Below, piece by piece: positions 42,208-52,032 of a stretch of 64,000 nt of DNA (within the stretch, counting starts at the first letter, position 1; the number at the start of each line of letters is the position of its first letter). Location of the stretch: the NCBI GenBank assembly GCA_900538705.1, contig UPZG01000001.1, forward strand, positions 1-64,000. Direction: 5' to 3'. The notes under the pieces were generated by a model that worked only from the letters and a program-made list of their open reading frames with translations, ran no database searches and had not been told where the DNA came from. The translations under genes and the position numbers were made by a program. The DNA is from an uncultured Porphyromonadaceae bacterium. Lineage in GTDB: Bacteria; Bacteroidota; Bacteroidia; Bacteroidales; Barnesiellaceae_A.

Positions 42208-42792
42208 TTACCACTGGAATCCTAATTTGATATAAAATCCAGTATTTTTCCATGCCCATGTTTCACCACCACCATCGACTAAGAAACTTTGATGTATTAA
42301 TCCCAGTCCTACAGCGAATTTCCAAAGACGTATACCTGTGCCGAAGTCACAATAGAACCCGCTTGATTCTCGTCCGCAGATGTCGGCTGCATAACCAAGT
42401 GATAAATTCAAGAATGGTTCTATTTTGTCTGTTATGGGATAATAGCCTTTGACATTGGCATAAATAGGAAGATAAAATAGATCAACACCATCGACAGTAT
42501 AATCGTGACTACCAAAAGCCATAGTTTCTGAATATCGGAATCCTATACCGAGACCTGCGAAGAGATATTTGTTAACTCTGATACCGTGAATTGTTTCTAA
42601 CATTCCTGTAACAGAAGGTGTAATATATCCTATATTAAGTTCACCTTGGTAGCGAGGATAGGTTTTTGTTTCTTTAATTTCTGGTTTGACGTAAAATGTC
42701 TCTTTTGTTTCAGAATGGCTTTGTATAATTTGAGCAAATGAGTTGGTAGAGGCTAACAGACAGATAAGAGATAGTAATAATACTTTTTTCAT
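42208..42792 (-). CDS. Small outer-membrane beta-barrel protein
   Basis: 194 residues with signal peptide (MKKVLLLSLICLLASTNSFA). Mature part is a run of amphipathic strands (GELNIGYITPSVTGML, YLFAGLGIGFRYSE, FYLPIYANVKGYYP, NLSLGYAADICG) ending FYIKLGFQW, a terminal aromatic typical of barrels. Only two Cys in the mature part. It starts 39 bp after the stop of the previous secreted-protein gene, so they are probably co-transcribed. No precise family. Confidence 0.75.
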   Translation of the reverse strand: MKKVLLLSLICLLASTNSFAQIIQSHSETKETFYVKPEIKETKTYPRYQGELNIGYITPSVTGMLETIHGIRVNKYLFAGLGIGFRYSETMAFGSHDYTVDGVDLFYLPIYANVKGYYPITDKIEPFLNLSLGYAADICGRESSGFYCDFGTGIRLWKFAVGLGLIHQSFLVDGGGETWAWKNTGFYIKLGFQW

Positions 42793-42831
42793 AATTGTGT
42801 ATATTTATAAAGTCGAATAAATGATGGATAT

Positions 42832-43290
42832 TTATTTGCCAACAGTTTCGGTGTTTTTACTTCTCGATTCCATGTTATAGAAACTGAGCATCCATTTGTC
42901 GTCGGCAGTGGCGGCTCTGAATCGTGCATACGTTGCCGGGTAACCTTGTATATCTACAATGACTGAGTCGGCATTCATGCGGGTATCTATAAGGGCTCCA
43001 ATAATGACGTCGGCTTTATTATCTTTCTGGAAATCAGAGAGGGCTTTTGCCCGGGCATTGGCCAAGTCGACCGTCCCATCGTGTGAATAACTGTAACGAC
43101 CCGAAGCCTTTTGGGTGCTGACTTTCAGTTCGGCTACCTGTGGGGCTACAATGACCGACGACTGCGGCTCAATATTGCGAGCTTGCGCTGTAGAGATCTC
43201 TACAATACGTTCTACTTTTTTCTGAGCAGAGACCGCAGTGGTGCCTGCGAGTAAAATGATACCCGTAAGCGTCCATGTTAATTTTTTCAT
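42832..43290 (-). CDS. Secreted protein of unknown function
   Basis: 152 residues with signal peptide (KKLTWTLTGIILLAGTTAVSA). The mature part has a compact alpha/beta pattern (VIVAPQVAELKVS, LANARAKALSDFQKDNKADVIIGALID, YPATYARFRA) that looks like a small ferredoxin-like fold; no family recognised. The ATG at 43290 is chosen over one 14 codons upstream, since only it gives a proper signal peptide. The 514-bp region upstream contains possible promoters at about 43325 and 43570. Confidence 0.65.
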   Translation of the reverse strand: MKKLTWTLTGIILLAGTTAVSAQKKVERIVEISTAQARNIEPQSSVIVAPQVAELKVSTQKASGRYSYSHDGTVDLANARAKALSDFQKDNKADVIIGALIDTRMNADSVIVDIQGYPATYARFRAATADDKWMLSFYNMESRSKNTETVGK

Positions 43291-43564
43291 AAATAAATAG
43301 ATGTTTTGTGTGCGCCCAACTCCTAAGCGCAAATACAGAAAGAAAGTGCAGAGTTGTTCGTTTATCCAGTCTAGAGGCTCCGGATAAGCCCGACACCTAA
43401 ATAAACAATACCCCGCACTTGTTATGCTATATATTAGAACAATATATGGCTATACAAGTTGAGTGTCATTGCTATTCTTTGGTGTCGTTTGAAATTTTCC
43501 GGATTTCTAGACAAAGAATATAGCGAAACACTTTCGTAATAACATGTTATCGCCTTTGCGATGT

Positions 43565-43572
43565 GACAAAGA
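43565..43572 (-). promoter_or_regulatory. Possible -7 box far upstream of the secreted-protein genes
   Basis: TATCTTTG on the minus strand near 43565-43575, some 275 nt before the nearest start codon. The transcript would cross the palindrome ATAACATGTTAT and two further hairpins (43380-43540). A closer weak box is near 43328. It could mark a small RNA or long leader. Confidence 0.35.
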
Positions 43573-43764
43573 TACGAAAATATTTCACTTCAATAACTAT
43601 CGCGGGATATTGATTATGCAAATTTCGGCGATATTATGCAAAAAATCAATATTGAAAGCGAAAAAAGATTATGATATATTGCCACTTCCTTGCATATTTA
43701 GATATGATGCAAGGAAGTATAGAAGTTCGATTATGGAGCTTGTTGCTGAGAGTTTATGATGAAA

Positions 43765-43803
43765 AAATTGCATTCACTTTCTTAAAAAAGCGAATGCAAT
43801 TTG
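43765..43803 (-). terminator. Terminator of rpoN
   Basis: About 16-bp stem (AAATTGCATTC arm) with T-rich tail, immediately after the rpoN stop. Confidence 0.85.
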
Positions 43804-43804
43804 A

Positions 43805-45274
43805 TTATAATTTTTTTCTTAATCGAGCTACAGGTATGCCTAGTTGCTCGCGATATTTGGCTATAGTACGTCGCGCGATAGGATAACCTTTTTCTTTTAG
43901 CATCTCGCATAGTTTGTCGTCAGAGAGGGGATTGCTTTTGTCTTCTTCGTCGATACATGACTGCAAGATGTTTTTTATTTCGCGGGTTGATACTTCGTCG
44001 CCTGCATCGTTTTGTATGCCTTCTGAAAAGAAATATTTTAGGGGATATATCCCGAAGGGCGTTTGTACATATTTGCTGCTGGTGGCACGAGAGATGGTTG
44101 AGATATCATAACCGGTACGCTCGGCAACATCACGTAGCACCATAGGCCGCAGGTCGCGCTCGTTGCCCGAGAGGAAGAAGTCGCGTTGCAGGTTGGCAAT
44201 GACAATCATGGTATCAAGAAGCGTCTTTTGTCGTTGCTTCACAGCGCTTACAAACCATTGTGCAGCATCTAATTTCTGTTTGACGAAGAGCAATGCGTTG
44301 CGACGTTCGCGGGTGCGATTGTTTTTGTTGGCGTTGTAGTCGTCAAACATCTCTTTGTAGCGCCGGCTTACGGTGAGTTCGGGCAGGTTCCCTGAGAGGA
44401 GATTTACAACCAATTCGCCGTCCTGCTCATAGACCTCAAAGTCGGGAGTAATATGTTCGCCCGGAGAATCGGAGGTGCCGTTATTCCATGCGCTCCCGGG
44501 TTTGGGCGATAGGGTGCTTATTTCGCGCAAGGCTGCTTTAAGCTCATCTTCGGTAATGCCAAGTTGTTTGATGATTTTGTCGTAGTGTTTTTTGGAAAAG
44601 GAATCGAACATCTCGTTTATGATACGGTATGCCAGCATGTTAGAAGGCGTACCGTTGCGTCGTTCCAGTTGTAGTAAAAGGCATTCTTGTAAGGTGGATG
44701 CACCTACACCGGCAGGCTCGAAATCTTGAATAACTTGCAATATGTCGTTTATCTTTTCGGGCGGTACATCGATGCCTGCTTGGAAGATGAGGTCATCCGA
44801 TATGGCAGCCAGAGGGCGTTGTAGGTAGCCGTTGTCGTCGATATTACCTATGATGTATTCGGCTATCTTCTGGTCAGTCTCGTTGAGCGTGCGCATGCCC
44901 AGTTGCTCTTCGAGGAAGTCATGAAAAGACGAACTGGCTCCTATGGGGATATTATCTTGCTTGTCGTCAGGAGAGTAGTTATTCGAGCCTAAACGATAGT
45001 CGGGTATTTCGTCTTCATTGGAGTAGTCGCCCAGCGACATTTGCTCGGGAGTTTCGGTTGGTTGCCCCTCTTCGTCGACGTTGATGTCGGCAATAGCAGG
45101 GTCGTTATCGGGGTATTCACTGCCCTCCTCCAGGGCAGGATTGTCTACTATCTCCTGTTTGACGCGCTCTTCCATTTCTATTTCGTTGAGCTCGAGCAGC
45201 CGCATGAGCTGTATCTGTTGAGGAGATAGCTTTTGTTGTAATTTCTGTTGTTGTTGTAGGCTTTGTCGTTGCAT
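43805..45274 (-). CDS. rpoN: RNA polymerase sigma-54 factor
   Basis: 489 residues. Region I is Gln- and Leu-rich (QSLQQQQKLQQKLSPQQIQ), followed by the acidic region II, the core-binding region (from about 115) and the DNA-binding domain with the RpoN box (ARRTIAKYREQLG) near the C-terminus. Directs -24/-12 promoters that need enhancer-binding ATPases, none of which are in the window. It starts 33 bp after the rnr stop and shares that operon; a hairpin ends it. Confidence 0.96.
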   Translation of the reverse strand: MQRQSLQQQQKLQQKLSPQQIQLMRLLELNEIEMEERVKQEIVDNPALEEGSEYPDNDPAIADINVDEEGQPTETPEQMSLGDYSNEDEIPDYRLGSNNYSPDDKQDNIPIGASSSFHDFLEEQLGMRTLNETDQKIAEYIIGNIDDNGYLQRPLAAISDDLIFQAGIDVPPEKINDILQVIQDFEPAGVGASTLQECLLLQLERRNGTPSNMLAYRIINEMFDSFSKKHYDKIIKQLGITEDELKAALREISTLSPKPGSAWNNGTSDSPGEHITPDFEVYEQDGELVVNLLSGNLPELTVSRRYKEMFDDYNANKNNRTRERRNALLFVKQKLDAAQWFVSAVKQRQKTLLDTMIVIANLQRDFFLSGNERDLRPMVLRDVAERTGYDISTISRATSSKYVQTPFGIYPLKYFFSEGIQNDAGDEVSTREIKNILQSCIDEEDKSNPLSDDKLCEMLKEKGYPIARRTIAKYREQLGIPVARLRKKL

Positions 45275-45307
45275 AACTGAGATTGGGTAGTGGATTGTGT
45301 GGATAGC

Positions 45308-47449
45308 CTACGGCTCTACGAGGGCAAAGTCGAGTTGTTTCTTTTCTAAGTTGGCTTGTGCGATTTGTATGCGTACGGCATCGCCTAAGCGGTAGACACG
45401 ATGCTTGCGACGGCCTACGAGGCAATAGTTTTTTTCGTCAAACTCGTAGTAATCATCTTCAAGGTCGCGTATGGGAACCAGCCCTTCGCATTTGTTTTCG
45501 TTTATTTCTACATAGAAGCCCCATTCGGTGACACCTGAAATTACGCCATCATACTCTTCACCCAAATGTGAGCTCATAAATTCTACTTGTTTGTATTTAA
45601 TAGAGGCTCTCTCGGCATTGGCAGCAAGTTGTTCCATCTCTGACGAATGCTTACACTTGTTGGCCAATGTGGTCTCTATTACACTGCGGCCGCCGGCAAT
45701 GTAGCGGTCGAGCAGGCGGTGTACCATCATGTCGGGGAAGCGACGTATAGGTGACGTAAAGTGGGTGTAGAAGTCAAATCCCAGTCCGTAGTGCCCTATG
45801 TTTTCGGTAGAATATACGGCTTTTGCCATAGACCTGATGGCTATGGTAGAAATGAGGTTTTCTTCGGGTTTCCCTTTTATATCGTTGAGTAGGCGATTGA
45901 AGTTGCGAGAGAGGTCGGCTACCGGGACTTCGGTTTTGAAGCGATATCCGAACCGGCTTATAAAGACGGCCATGTCGTTGATTTTTACCGGGTCGGGTTT
46001 GTCATGTACACGGTAAACGAAAGCTTTTGGCTTTTTCCCCTTCGGTACACGACCTATCGATTCGGCAACGGTGCGGTTGGCCAAAAGCATAAACTCTTCT
46101 ATGAGTTTGTTGGCCTCTTTCGACTCTTTGAAATATACTCTTGTAGGATGCCCCTCGGCATCTATATCAAATTTCACTTCTTGTCGGTCGAAGCTGATGG
46201 AGCCGTGTTCAAAACGGCGGGCACGTAGCTTTTGTGCAAGGTCGTTGAGTGTAAGTATCTCTTCTCGGCAATTACCGTCGGCTCCTTCTATGATGGCTTG
46301 TGCGTCTTCATAAGCGAACCGATAGTTGGAGCGTATAACGGTGTGTCTGATGCGTGATGTTATGACATTGGCATTATTGTCCATCTCGAAGATGCACGAG
46401 TAGGTTAGTTTGTCTTCATCTGGTCGCAGGGAGCATATGTAGTTGCAAAGTCTTTCGGGCAACATGGGCACTGTCCTGTCGACCAGGTAGACCGAAGTAG
46501 CACGTTTTTCGGCCTCTTTGTCGATGATACTACCGGGTTTGACGTAGTAAGTAACATCGGCGATGTGTACGCCAACTTCCCACCGTCCTGAGGCTAGTTT
46601 GCGTATAGATAGGGCGTCGTCGAAGTCTTTGGCATCTCGCGGGTCTATAGTGAAGGTCGTAACAGAGCGGAAGTCTTCGCGACGGGCTATTTCGTCGGCA
46701 GGTATTTCGTCGGGAATGGCGTCGGCTGCCTTTTCTACATTTTCGGGATAGTGGTATGGCAACCCGAATTCGGCGAGGATTGCGTGCATCTCAGTGTCGT
46801 TTTTTCCAGCTTCGCCTAATACGTCGATTACTTCGCCTAAAGGATTCTTGGCTTCGGCAGGCCACTCAGAGATGCGTACAATGGCCTTTTCGCCATTTTT
46901 ACCGCCATGAAGCTTATTCTTGGGTATAAATATGTCGTTGGCAAGAGTCTTGTCGTCCGTAATGAGAAAAGCATATTGCTTTTGTACGCATAGTACACCT
47001 ATAAATACCTGCTCGCTGCGTTTGAGTATGGCTGTCACTTCCCCCTCGGTCTCTGAGTTCCGACGTTTGGCATATACATATACCTCTACGGTATCGCCAT
47101 TAAGGGCATGAAGTGAATTGCGCTCGGCGATAAATATTTGTTCTCCGTCGTCGGTTATCACATGGTTTTTACCGGTGCTGCGTCGTTCGAAAGTACCTGT
47201 GACTTTGGTGCCACGATTTTTCTTTCGGTAGCGACCTGGTGTCGTTTCTGTGAGAAAGTCTTGCTGTGCCATGGTGGCGAGCATCTCGTACACACGTTGT
47301 TTCTGTTCGGGTTTTTCCAGCCCGAGGGCATGAGAGACCTGGCGATAATTGAAGTATTTGTTGGGCTCCTTGTTGAAAAGAGCGACAATGTGTTGCAACA
47401 AATCTTCGTTTGACAATCTTTTGCCTGATGTTTTCTTTTTCGGAGACAT
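45308..47449 (-). CDS. rnr: Ribonuclease R
   Basis: 3'-5' exoribonuclease that degrades structured RNA, 713 residues. N-terminal winged-helix (LLQHIVALFNKEPNKYFNYRQVSHALG), two cold-shock domains, the RNB catalytic domain (TIDPRDAKDFDDALS with the metal-binding Asp residues, then RFPDMMVHRLLDRY) and a C-terminal S1 domain (YDGVISGVTEWGFYVEINENKCEGLVPI). Start at ATG 47449 (MSPKKKTSG). A TTACTTTG-type box at about 47555 is the likely promoter. Lies directly upstream of rpoN in the same operon. Confidence 0.95.
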   Translation of the reverse strand: MSPKKKTSGKRLSNEDLLQHIVALFNKEPNKYFNYRQVSHALGLEKPEQKQRVYEMLATMAQQDFLTETTPGRYRKKNRGTKVTGTFERRSTGKNHVITDDGEQIFIAERNSLHALNGDTVEVYVYAKRRNSETEGEVTAILKRSEQVFIGVLCVQKQYAFLITDDKTLANDIFIPKNKLHGGKNGEKAIVRISEWPAEAKNPLGEVIDVLGEAGKNDTEMHAILAEFGLPYHYPENVEKAADAIPDEIPADEIARREDFRSVTTFTIDPRDAKDFDDALSIRKLASGRWEVGVHIADVTYYVKPGSIIDKEAEKRATSVYLVDRTVPMLPERLCNYICSLRPDEDKLTYSCIFEMDNNANVITSRIRHTVIRSNYRFAYEDAQAIIEGADGNCREEILTLNDLAQKLRARRFEHGSISFDRQEVKFDIDAEGHPTRVYFKESKEANKLIEEFMLLANRTVAESIGRVPKGKKPKAFVYRVHDKPDPVKINDMAVFISRFGYRFKTEVPVADLSRNFNRLLNDIKGKPEENLISTIAIRSMAKAVYSTENIGHYGLGFDFYTHFTSPIRRFPDMMVHRLLDRYIAGGRSVIETTLANKCKHSSEMEQLAANAERASIKYKQVEFMSSHLGEEYDGVISGVTEWGFYVEINENKCEGLVPIRDLEDDYYEFDEKNYCLVGRRKHRVYRLGDAVRIQIAQANLEKKQLDFALVEP

Positions 47450-47629
47450 GATGTTCGCGTTTTGCAGGTTTGTGAGTGTACTATTTTGTAGGCTTACGGC
47501 TCGTTGGGTGAAGCCGGTTGTCGGTGTTGCCGCTTGCCGCAGCCTTTTATGCAAAGTAAATTAATTTTTTGATGGGAAGCGGTTTTTGTCGTATTAAATT
47601 AACATAACGATGTTTTGCGAGATAAATAA

Positions 47630-47661
47630 AAAACCTGCCCGTTTTCTGTCACGGGCAGGTT
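47630..47661 (-). terminator. Terminator of gyrB
   Basis: 11-bp stem (AAACCTGCCCG) with T-rich tail in minus direction; it also separates gyrB from rnr. Confidence 0.85.
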
Positions 47662-47687
47662 TATGAATGATATTGTGTGTATGGTGT

Positions 47688-49649
47688 TTATGCGTCGATG
47701 TTGGCGTATGTAGCGTTTTCTTCTATAAAATCGCGACGAGGTGCAACATCCTCACCCATAAGCATCGAGAAAATGCGGTCGGCCTCAGCTGCATTTTCTA
47801 TGTGAACCTGTTTGAGTATACGGTTTTCGGGGTCCATAGTAGTTTCCCAAAGCTGCTCGGGGTTCATCTCTCCCAAACCTTTGTATCGTTGTATCTCTAT
47901 GTTTTCCTCTTTTCCGTCGCCATACTGGGCTATGAAACGGTCGCGTTGCAGGTCGGTCCAGCAGTATTCTTCTACTTTATTACGCTTGCTCTTGCATTTA
48001 TACAGGGGCGGCGTGGCAATGTAGAGGTAGCCTTGTTCTATAATAGGACGCATACGACGGAAGAAGAAAGTCATGAGCAGTGTGGCAATGTGGGCTCCAT
48101 CGACATCGGCATCGGTCATGATGATGATTTTGTGATAACGCAGCTTTTCTATGTTGCATGCTTTGCTGTCTTCTTCGGTACCTATGGTGACGCCTAAGGC
48201 CTTGAACATATTGCTGATTTCTTGGCTCTCAAACACTTTGTGGTCCATGGCTTTTTCGACGTTGAGGATTTTTCCTCTCAAAGGTAAGATGGCCTGGAAG
48301 ATACGGTTACGTCCTTGCTTGGCCGAGCCACCTGCCGAGTCACCCTCGACAATGAAAATTTCGCATTCATCGGCATTTCTCGAAGAGCAGTCGGCCAGTT
48401 TTCCCGGAAGGCCACCACCGGTAAGGGGTGTCTTGCGTTGTATCTTCTCGCGAGCTGCGCGGGCTGCATGACGAGCTTGAGCTGCAAGTATCACTTTCTC
48501 GACGATAGCTTTGGCTTGTTTGGGGTTCTCTTCGAGATATTTACCCAGAGCATCATTTACCGCCATCTGTACGGCACCAGCTACCTCGCTGTTACCCAAC
48601 TTGGTTTTGGTTTGTCCCTCAAACTGAGGTTCCATAACCTTTACCGATATGACAGCAGTAAGTCCTTCACGGAAGTCGTCGCTACTAATCTCAATTTTTA
48701 CTTTATCGAGCATCTTGGAGTCTTCGGCGTACTTTTTGAGGGTACGGGTAAGCCCCATACGGAAGCCTGTGAGGTGTGTGCCGCCTTCTATCGTGTTGAT
48801 ATTATTGACATATGAGTAGATATTTTCGTTGTACGACGTGTTGTAAGTCATGGCAACTTCTACAGGTATGCCTTGTTTCTCGGTAGAGATGTGTATGATG
48901 TCGTCGATAAGATGTTCTTTGTTCGAGTCGATGTAGCGGACAAACTCTTTAAGCCCCTCTTTTGAGTAGTATACTTCTTTATAGGGGATACCTTCAGCAT
49001 TGAGGCGGCGTTTATCAGTCAGTGTCAGTGTAATACCGGCGTTAAGATAAGCAAGGTCGCGAAGACGATTTGAGAGTATCTTAAAATCATACTCAGTGGT
49101 CTCTTTAAATATACTTGGGTCGGGCTTGAAGGTGATAGTCGTACCGGTATCGTCGGCAGTTCCTATTATCTGTATGTCGTGCAGAGGTTTTCCATAGGCA
49201 AACTCCTGCATATAAATTTTGTTATTGCGGCGTACCTCGGCGCGCAAATAGGTAGAGAGGGCGTTGACGCACGATACACCTACACCGTGCAGACCGCCTG
49301 ATACTTTATAAGAGCCTTTATTGAATTTTCCACCCGCGTGTAGTACGGTAAGAACTACTTCAAGAGCCGATTTGCCCTCTTTCTCGTGTATGTCTACAGG
49401 TATACCACGGCCATTATCGATAACGGTGATGGAGTTATCGGCATTGATAAAGACTTCTATGTGGGTAGCATAGCCGGCAAGGGCTTCATCTATGGAGTTA
49501 TCTACGACTTCATAGACGAGGTGATGCAATCCTTTTATTCCGGTATCGCCAATATACATGGCAGGGCGTTTCCTTACGGCTTCGAGCCCTTCAAGAACCT
49601 GAATGCTATCGGCAGAATAGGTGTTGTTTTTCTCTTGTTCTTCTGACAT
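47688..49649 (-). CDS. gyrB: DNA gyrase subunit B
   Basis: 653 residues. GHKL ATPase (SIDEALAGYATHIEV, DNGRGIPVDIH, VSGGLHGVGVSCVNALS), transducer, TOPRIM domain (EIFIVEGDSAGGSAKQGRNR, IIMTDADVDGAHI) and C-terminal tail (RYKGLGEMNPEQLW). The tail after TOPRIM matches gyrB; I exclude ParE because of the EGDSAGGSAKQ wording and length. Start at 49649 (MSEEQEKNNT), as the longer frame covers the promoter (TATCTTTG, minus strand, 49762-49769). Monocistronic with a strong terminator. Confidence 0.95.
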   Translation of the reverse strand: MSEEQEKNNTYSADSIQVLEGLEAVRKRPAMYIGDTGIKGLHHLVYEVVDNSIDEALAGYATHIEVFINADNSITVIDNGRGIPVDIHEKEGKSALEVVLTVLHAGGKFNKGSYKVSGGLHGVGVSCVNALSTYLRAEVRRNNKIYMQEFAYGKPLHDIQIIGTADDTGTTITFKPDPSIFKETTEYDFKILSNRLRDLAYLNAGITLTLTDKRRLNAEGIPYKEVYYSKEGLKEFVRYIDSNKEHLIDDIIHISTEKQGIPVEVAMTYNTSYNENIYSYVNNINTIEGGTHLTGFRMGLTRTLKKYAEDSKMLDKVKIEISSDDFREGLTAVISVKVMEPQFEGQTKTKLGNSEVAGAVQMAVNDALGKYLEENPKQAKAIVEKVILAAQARHAARAAREKIQRKTPLTGGGLPGKLADCSSRNADECEIFIVEGDSAGGSAKQGRNRIFQAILPLRGKILNVEKAMDHKVFESQEISNMFKALGVTIGTEEDSKACNIEKLRYHKIIIMTDADVDGAHIATLLMTFFFRRMRPIIEQGYLYIATPPLYKCKSKRNKVEEYCWTDLQRDRFIAQYGDGKEENIEIQRYKGLGEMNPEQLWETTMDPENRILKQVHIENAAEADRIFSMLMGEDVAPRRDFIEENATYANIDA

Positions 49650-49761
49650 ATTTTGTTGTTTTGTGCTGTAAGAAAGAATGTTATGCCATCTGCACAACAT
49701 ATGTGCTGTAATGTGGCACAGCATAAAACACCTTTTGGTGGGGTGTTGTATTTTTAGCAAA

Positions 49762-49769
49762 CAAAGATA
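49762..49769 (-). promoter_or_regulatory. -7 box of gyrB
   Basis: TATCTTTG in gene direction, about 115 nt upstream of the start; the leader is unusually long. Confidence 0.55.
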
Positions 49770-49839
49770 CGAAAAAAAATCGAGCTGCCGGCAGGCTTTC
49801 GGGCAATTTTTCTTGCCTTATGCGGGAGTGACGATGTTA

Positions 49840-49876
49840 AAAAAGCGATACCTCACACGTTGTTGTGAGGTATCGC
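49840..49876 (-). terminator. Terminator of tRNA-Glu (CTC)
   Basis: GCGATACCTCACA arm with its complement, short loop, T6 on the minus strand. Confidence 0.85.
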
Positions 49877-49882
49877 TTCATG

Positions 49883-49954
49883 TAGCCGATAGGGGAATCG
49901 AACCCCTCTTTTAAGATTGAGAATCTTACGTCCTAACCGATAGACGAATCGGCC
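49883..49954 (-). tRNA. tRNA-Glu (CTC)
   Basis: 72-nt cloverleaf: acceptor GGCCGAT/ATCGGCT, anticodon loop TTCTCAA (anticodon CTC), T arm GGTTCGATTCC. CCA not encoded. A different isoacceptor from the two tRNA-Glu genes at 57 kb. Confidence 0.93.
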
Positions 49955-50172
49955 TTTTGTAATTTCTGTTCCGAAATAACGCCGCAAAGGTAATATAAAA
50001 TATCTGTATCTGCCAAATATTTTAGGATGTTTTTTGCCGCCATTTTATAAGGTCGCTGCTGTATGCCGATGGTGAATGTAAAAATTGTTTTTTTACTATC
50101 CAGATAGGCGTTTGGATAGTTTTTCCACCTTGTTTTGATAATTTTTAGGTCGGGTAAAATATTGGGGGTGTC

Positions 50173-50180
50173 TATTTTTG
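50173..50180 (+). promoter_or_regulatory. -7 box of the pectate lyase gene
   Basis: TATTTTTG, 41 nt upstream of ATG 50221. The region 49955-50172 is AT-rich with no gene. Confidence 0.5.
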
Positions 50181-50220
50181 TGACAAAGAATATTTCAAAA
50201 ACAATTTTAAAATTAATCCC

Positions 50221-52032
50221 ATGAACGACAAACGGAAAAATTTTTTGTCTGTTGCAATTACTGTAGCAGCTTTGTTGGTTGTTGGCGAGGTGCCGGCAAT
50301 TACAATTGATAAATATGGTGGATGGCTTGAATCGGCCTATGTCACTTGGCAGCCTGTTAATGGTGCTGTCGGGTATGAAGTAAGTTACAGTGGAAATGGA
50401 GTAGACAAGTGTATAACTGATGTTTCTCTTGTACGTCAGTATCCCGATGGTTTACGCGTAGATATTCCAGGATTGAGAGCCGGCGAATATACGATAACTA
50501 TTGATGCGCTCGATAATGATGGTGTATTGTTGGAGTCGGTTACTACACCTTTAGTGACAGTTTTGCCACATAATCGAGAGGGATTTGCTTTTGACAATGG
50601 CAATGTACCTGGCGGATATAATCTTGATGGTACACCAAAGGATGATGCGCGTATTATATATGTATCGGCCAATACGGTAAACACGGTAAGTTGTGAGGTG
50701 AAGGATAATAAAGGTAAAGCGACGGTTTATACCGGGTTAGGTAATATTTTGTCGGCTTATGGAAAGGGCGCCGACAAGACGCCTCTTATTATTCGCGTGA
50801 TAGGGACTATTGCGTCTAATGAGATTGACGGGTTGAAAGATGGCAACTATATCAATTTCCAAGGTCGTAATAACACAACAGCGATGATAGAGAATATTAC
50901 TTTAGAGGGTATTGGTATGGATGCGACGCTATATGGATATGGCATTTGCTTTAAGAGGGCACATAATATAGAGATAAGAAACATAGGCATTATGTTGTTT
51001 GGTGATGACGCGGTATCGATGGATACAGATAACTCTAATATATGGTTGCATAATATCGACTTTTTCTATGGCGCTCCGGGTAGCGATGCCGACCAAGTGA
51101 AGGGTGATGGCAGCATAGATATGAAATATAATTCTACGTCAATAACTATCAGTTACAATCACTTCTTTGATAGTGGTAAGGTTATGGGTTGTGGCGGAAC
51201 TACAGGTGAAGATGAGAATCTGAAAATTACGTTCCATCACAACTGGTTCGATCATGCCGATTCTCGTTGTCCGCGACTGCATTATACGACGGCTCATATT
51301 TATAATAACTATTATGACGGAGTGTCGGTGTATAGTATAGGAAACACTACAGAGTCATCGGCATTTGTAGAGAATAACTATTTTCGCAATTGTAACCGTC
51401 CGATGATGATTTCAGGACAAGGGACAGATAGTTACGATGAGAGTGCAGGGACTTATACGTTAAAGGGAACTTTTTCAGGACAAGATGGAGGTATGACAAA
51501 GGCGTATAATAATATTTTTGCCGAGAATATACCGCGATTGGTGTATTATGATGAGCACCCGACCCAATTTGATGCTTATCTCGCAGACTATCGCGAAGAG
51601 GTGGTTCCCGAAACTGTAGTTTCGCTAAAAGGAGCATGGCCGTATTCCAATTTCGATACCGATGCGAGTATGTATGAGAGTGTCCCGGATGCTCCCGAAG
51701 AGGTGCCTTTGGTAGTGACAACATATGCCGGACGTATGGATGGAGGCGATTTCAAATGGAATTTTGACAATACTGTCGACGATACAGATCATGAAGTCAA
51801 TACAGCATTGAAGTCGGCGATTGTAGGTTATACCAGTTCTTTATTGGCTATTCAAGGAGTGGATGATATAACCTCGGGAATTGTGAAGAATAAGACCGAC
51901 TACAACGGTAAGGTAACGGTGTATGACTTGCAAGGCCGGAAAGTCGGTGAGAGTGTCAATATGACCTCCTTGCCACAGGGCTTCTATATTGTCAAAGCGC
52001 CGGATAATACCCGTAAAGTGCTTGTCAAGTAG
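50221..52032 (+). CDS. Secreted PL1 pectate lyase with T9SS-type tail
   Basis: 603 residues. Signal peptide (FLSVAITVAALLVVGEVPA), a fibronectin-III-like domain (about 30-120), then the parallel beta-helix of polysaccharide lyase family 1: the acidic calcium-binding face around FGDDAVSMDTDNSNIWLH and FYGAPGSDADQVKGDGSID, and the catalytic Arg in FDHADSRCPRL. It ends with a type IX sorting-domain-like sequence (VTVYDLQGRKVGESV, LPQGFYIVKA, RKVLVK). Cleaves alpha-1,4-polygalacturonate by beta-elimination. It converges with a SusR-like regulator gene (8 bp overlap). Confidence 0.9.
   Translation: MNDKRKNFLSVAITVAALLVVGEVPAITIDKYGGWLESAYVTWQPVNGAVGYEVSYSGNGVDKCITDVSLVRQYPDGLRVDIPGLRAGEYTITIDALDNDGVLLESVTTPLVTVLPHNREGFAFDNGNVPGGYNLDGTPKDDARIIYVSANTVNTVSCEVKDNKGKATVYTGLGNILSAYGKGADKTPLIIRVIGTIASNEIDGLKDGNYINFQGRNNTTAMIENITLEGIGMDATLYGYGICFKRAHNIEIRNIGIMLFGDDAVSMDTDNSNIWLHNIDFFYGAPGSDADQVKGDGSIDMKYNSTSITISYNHFFDSGKVMGCGGTTGEDENLKITFHHNWFDHADSRCPRLHYTTAHIYNNYYDGVSVYSIGNTTESSAFVENNYFRNCNRPMMISGQGTDSYDESAGTYTLKGTFSGQDGGMTKAYNNIFAENIPRLVYYDEHPTQFDAYLADYREEVVPETVVSLKGAWPYSNFDTDASMYESVPDAPEEVPLVVTTYAGRMDGGDFKWNFDNTVDDTDHEVNTALKSAIVGYTSSLLAIQGVDDITSGIVKNKTDYNGKVTVYDLQGRKVGESVNMTSLPQGFYIVKAPDNTRKVLVK

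Noticed and set aside
43544..43886. Two short frames near 43.6 kb
   Set aside because: They overlap the rpoN end or lie in a region better explained by promoter and leader structures.
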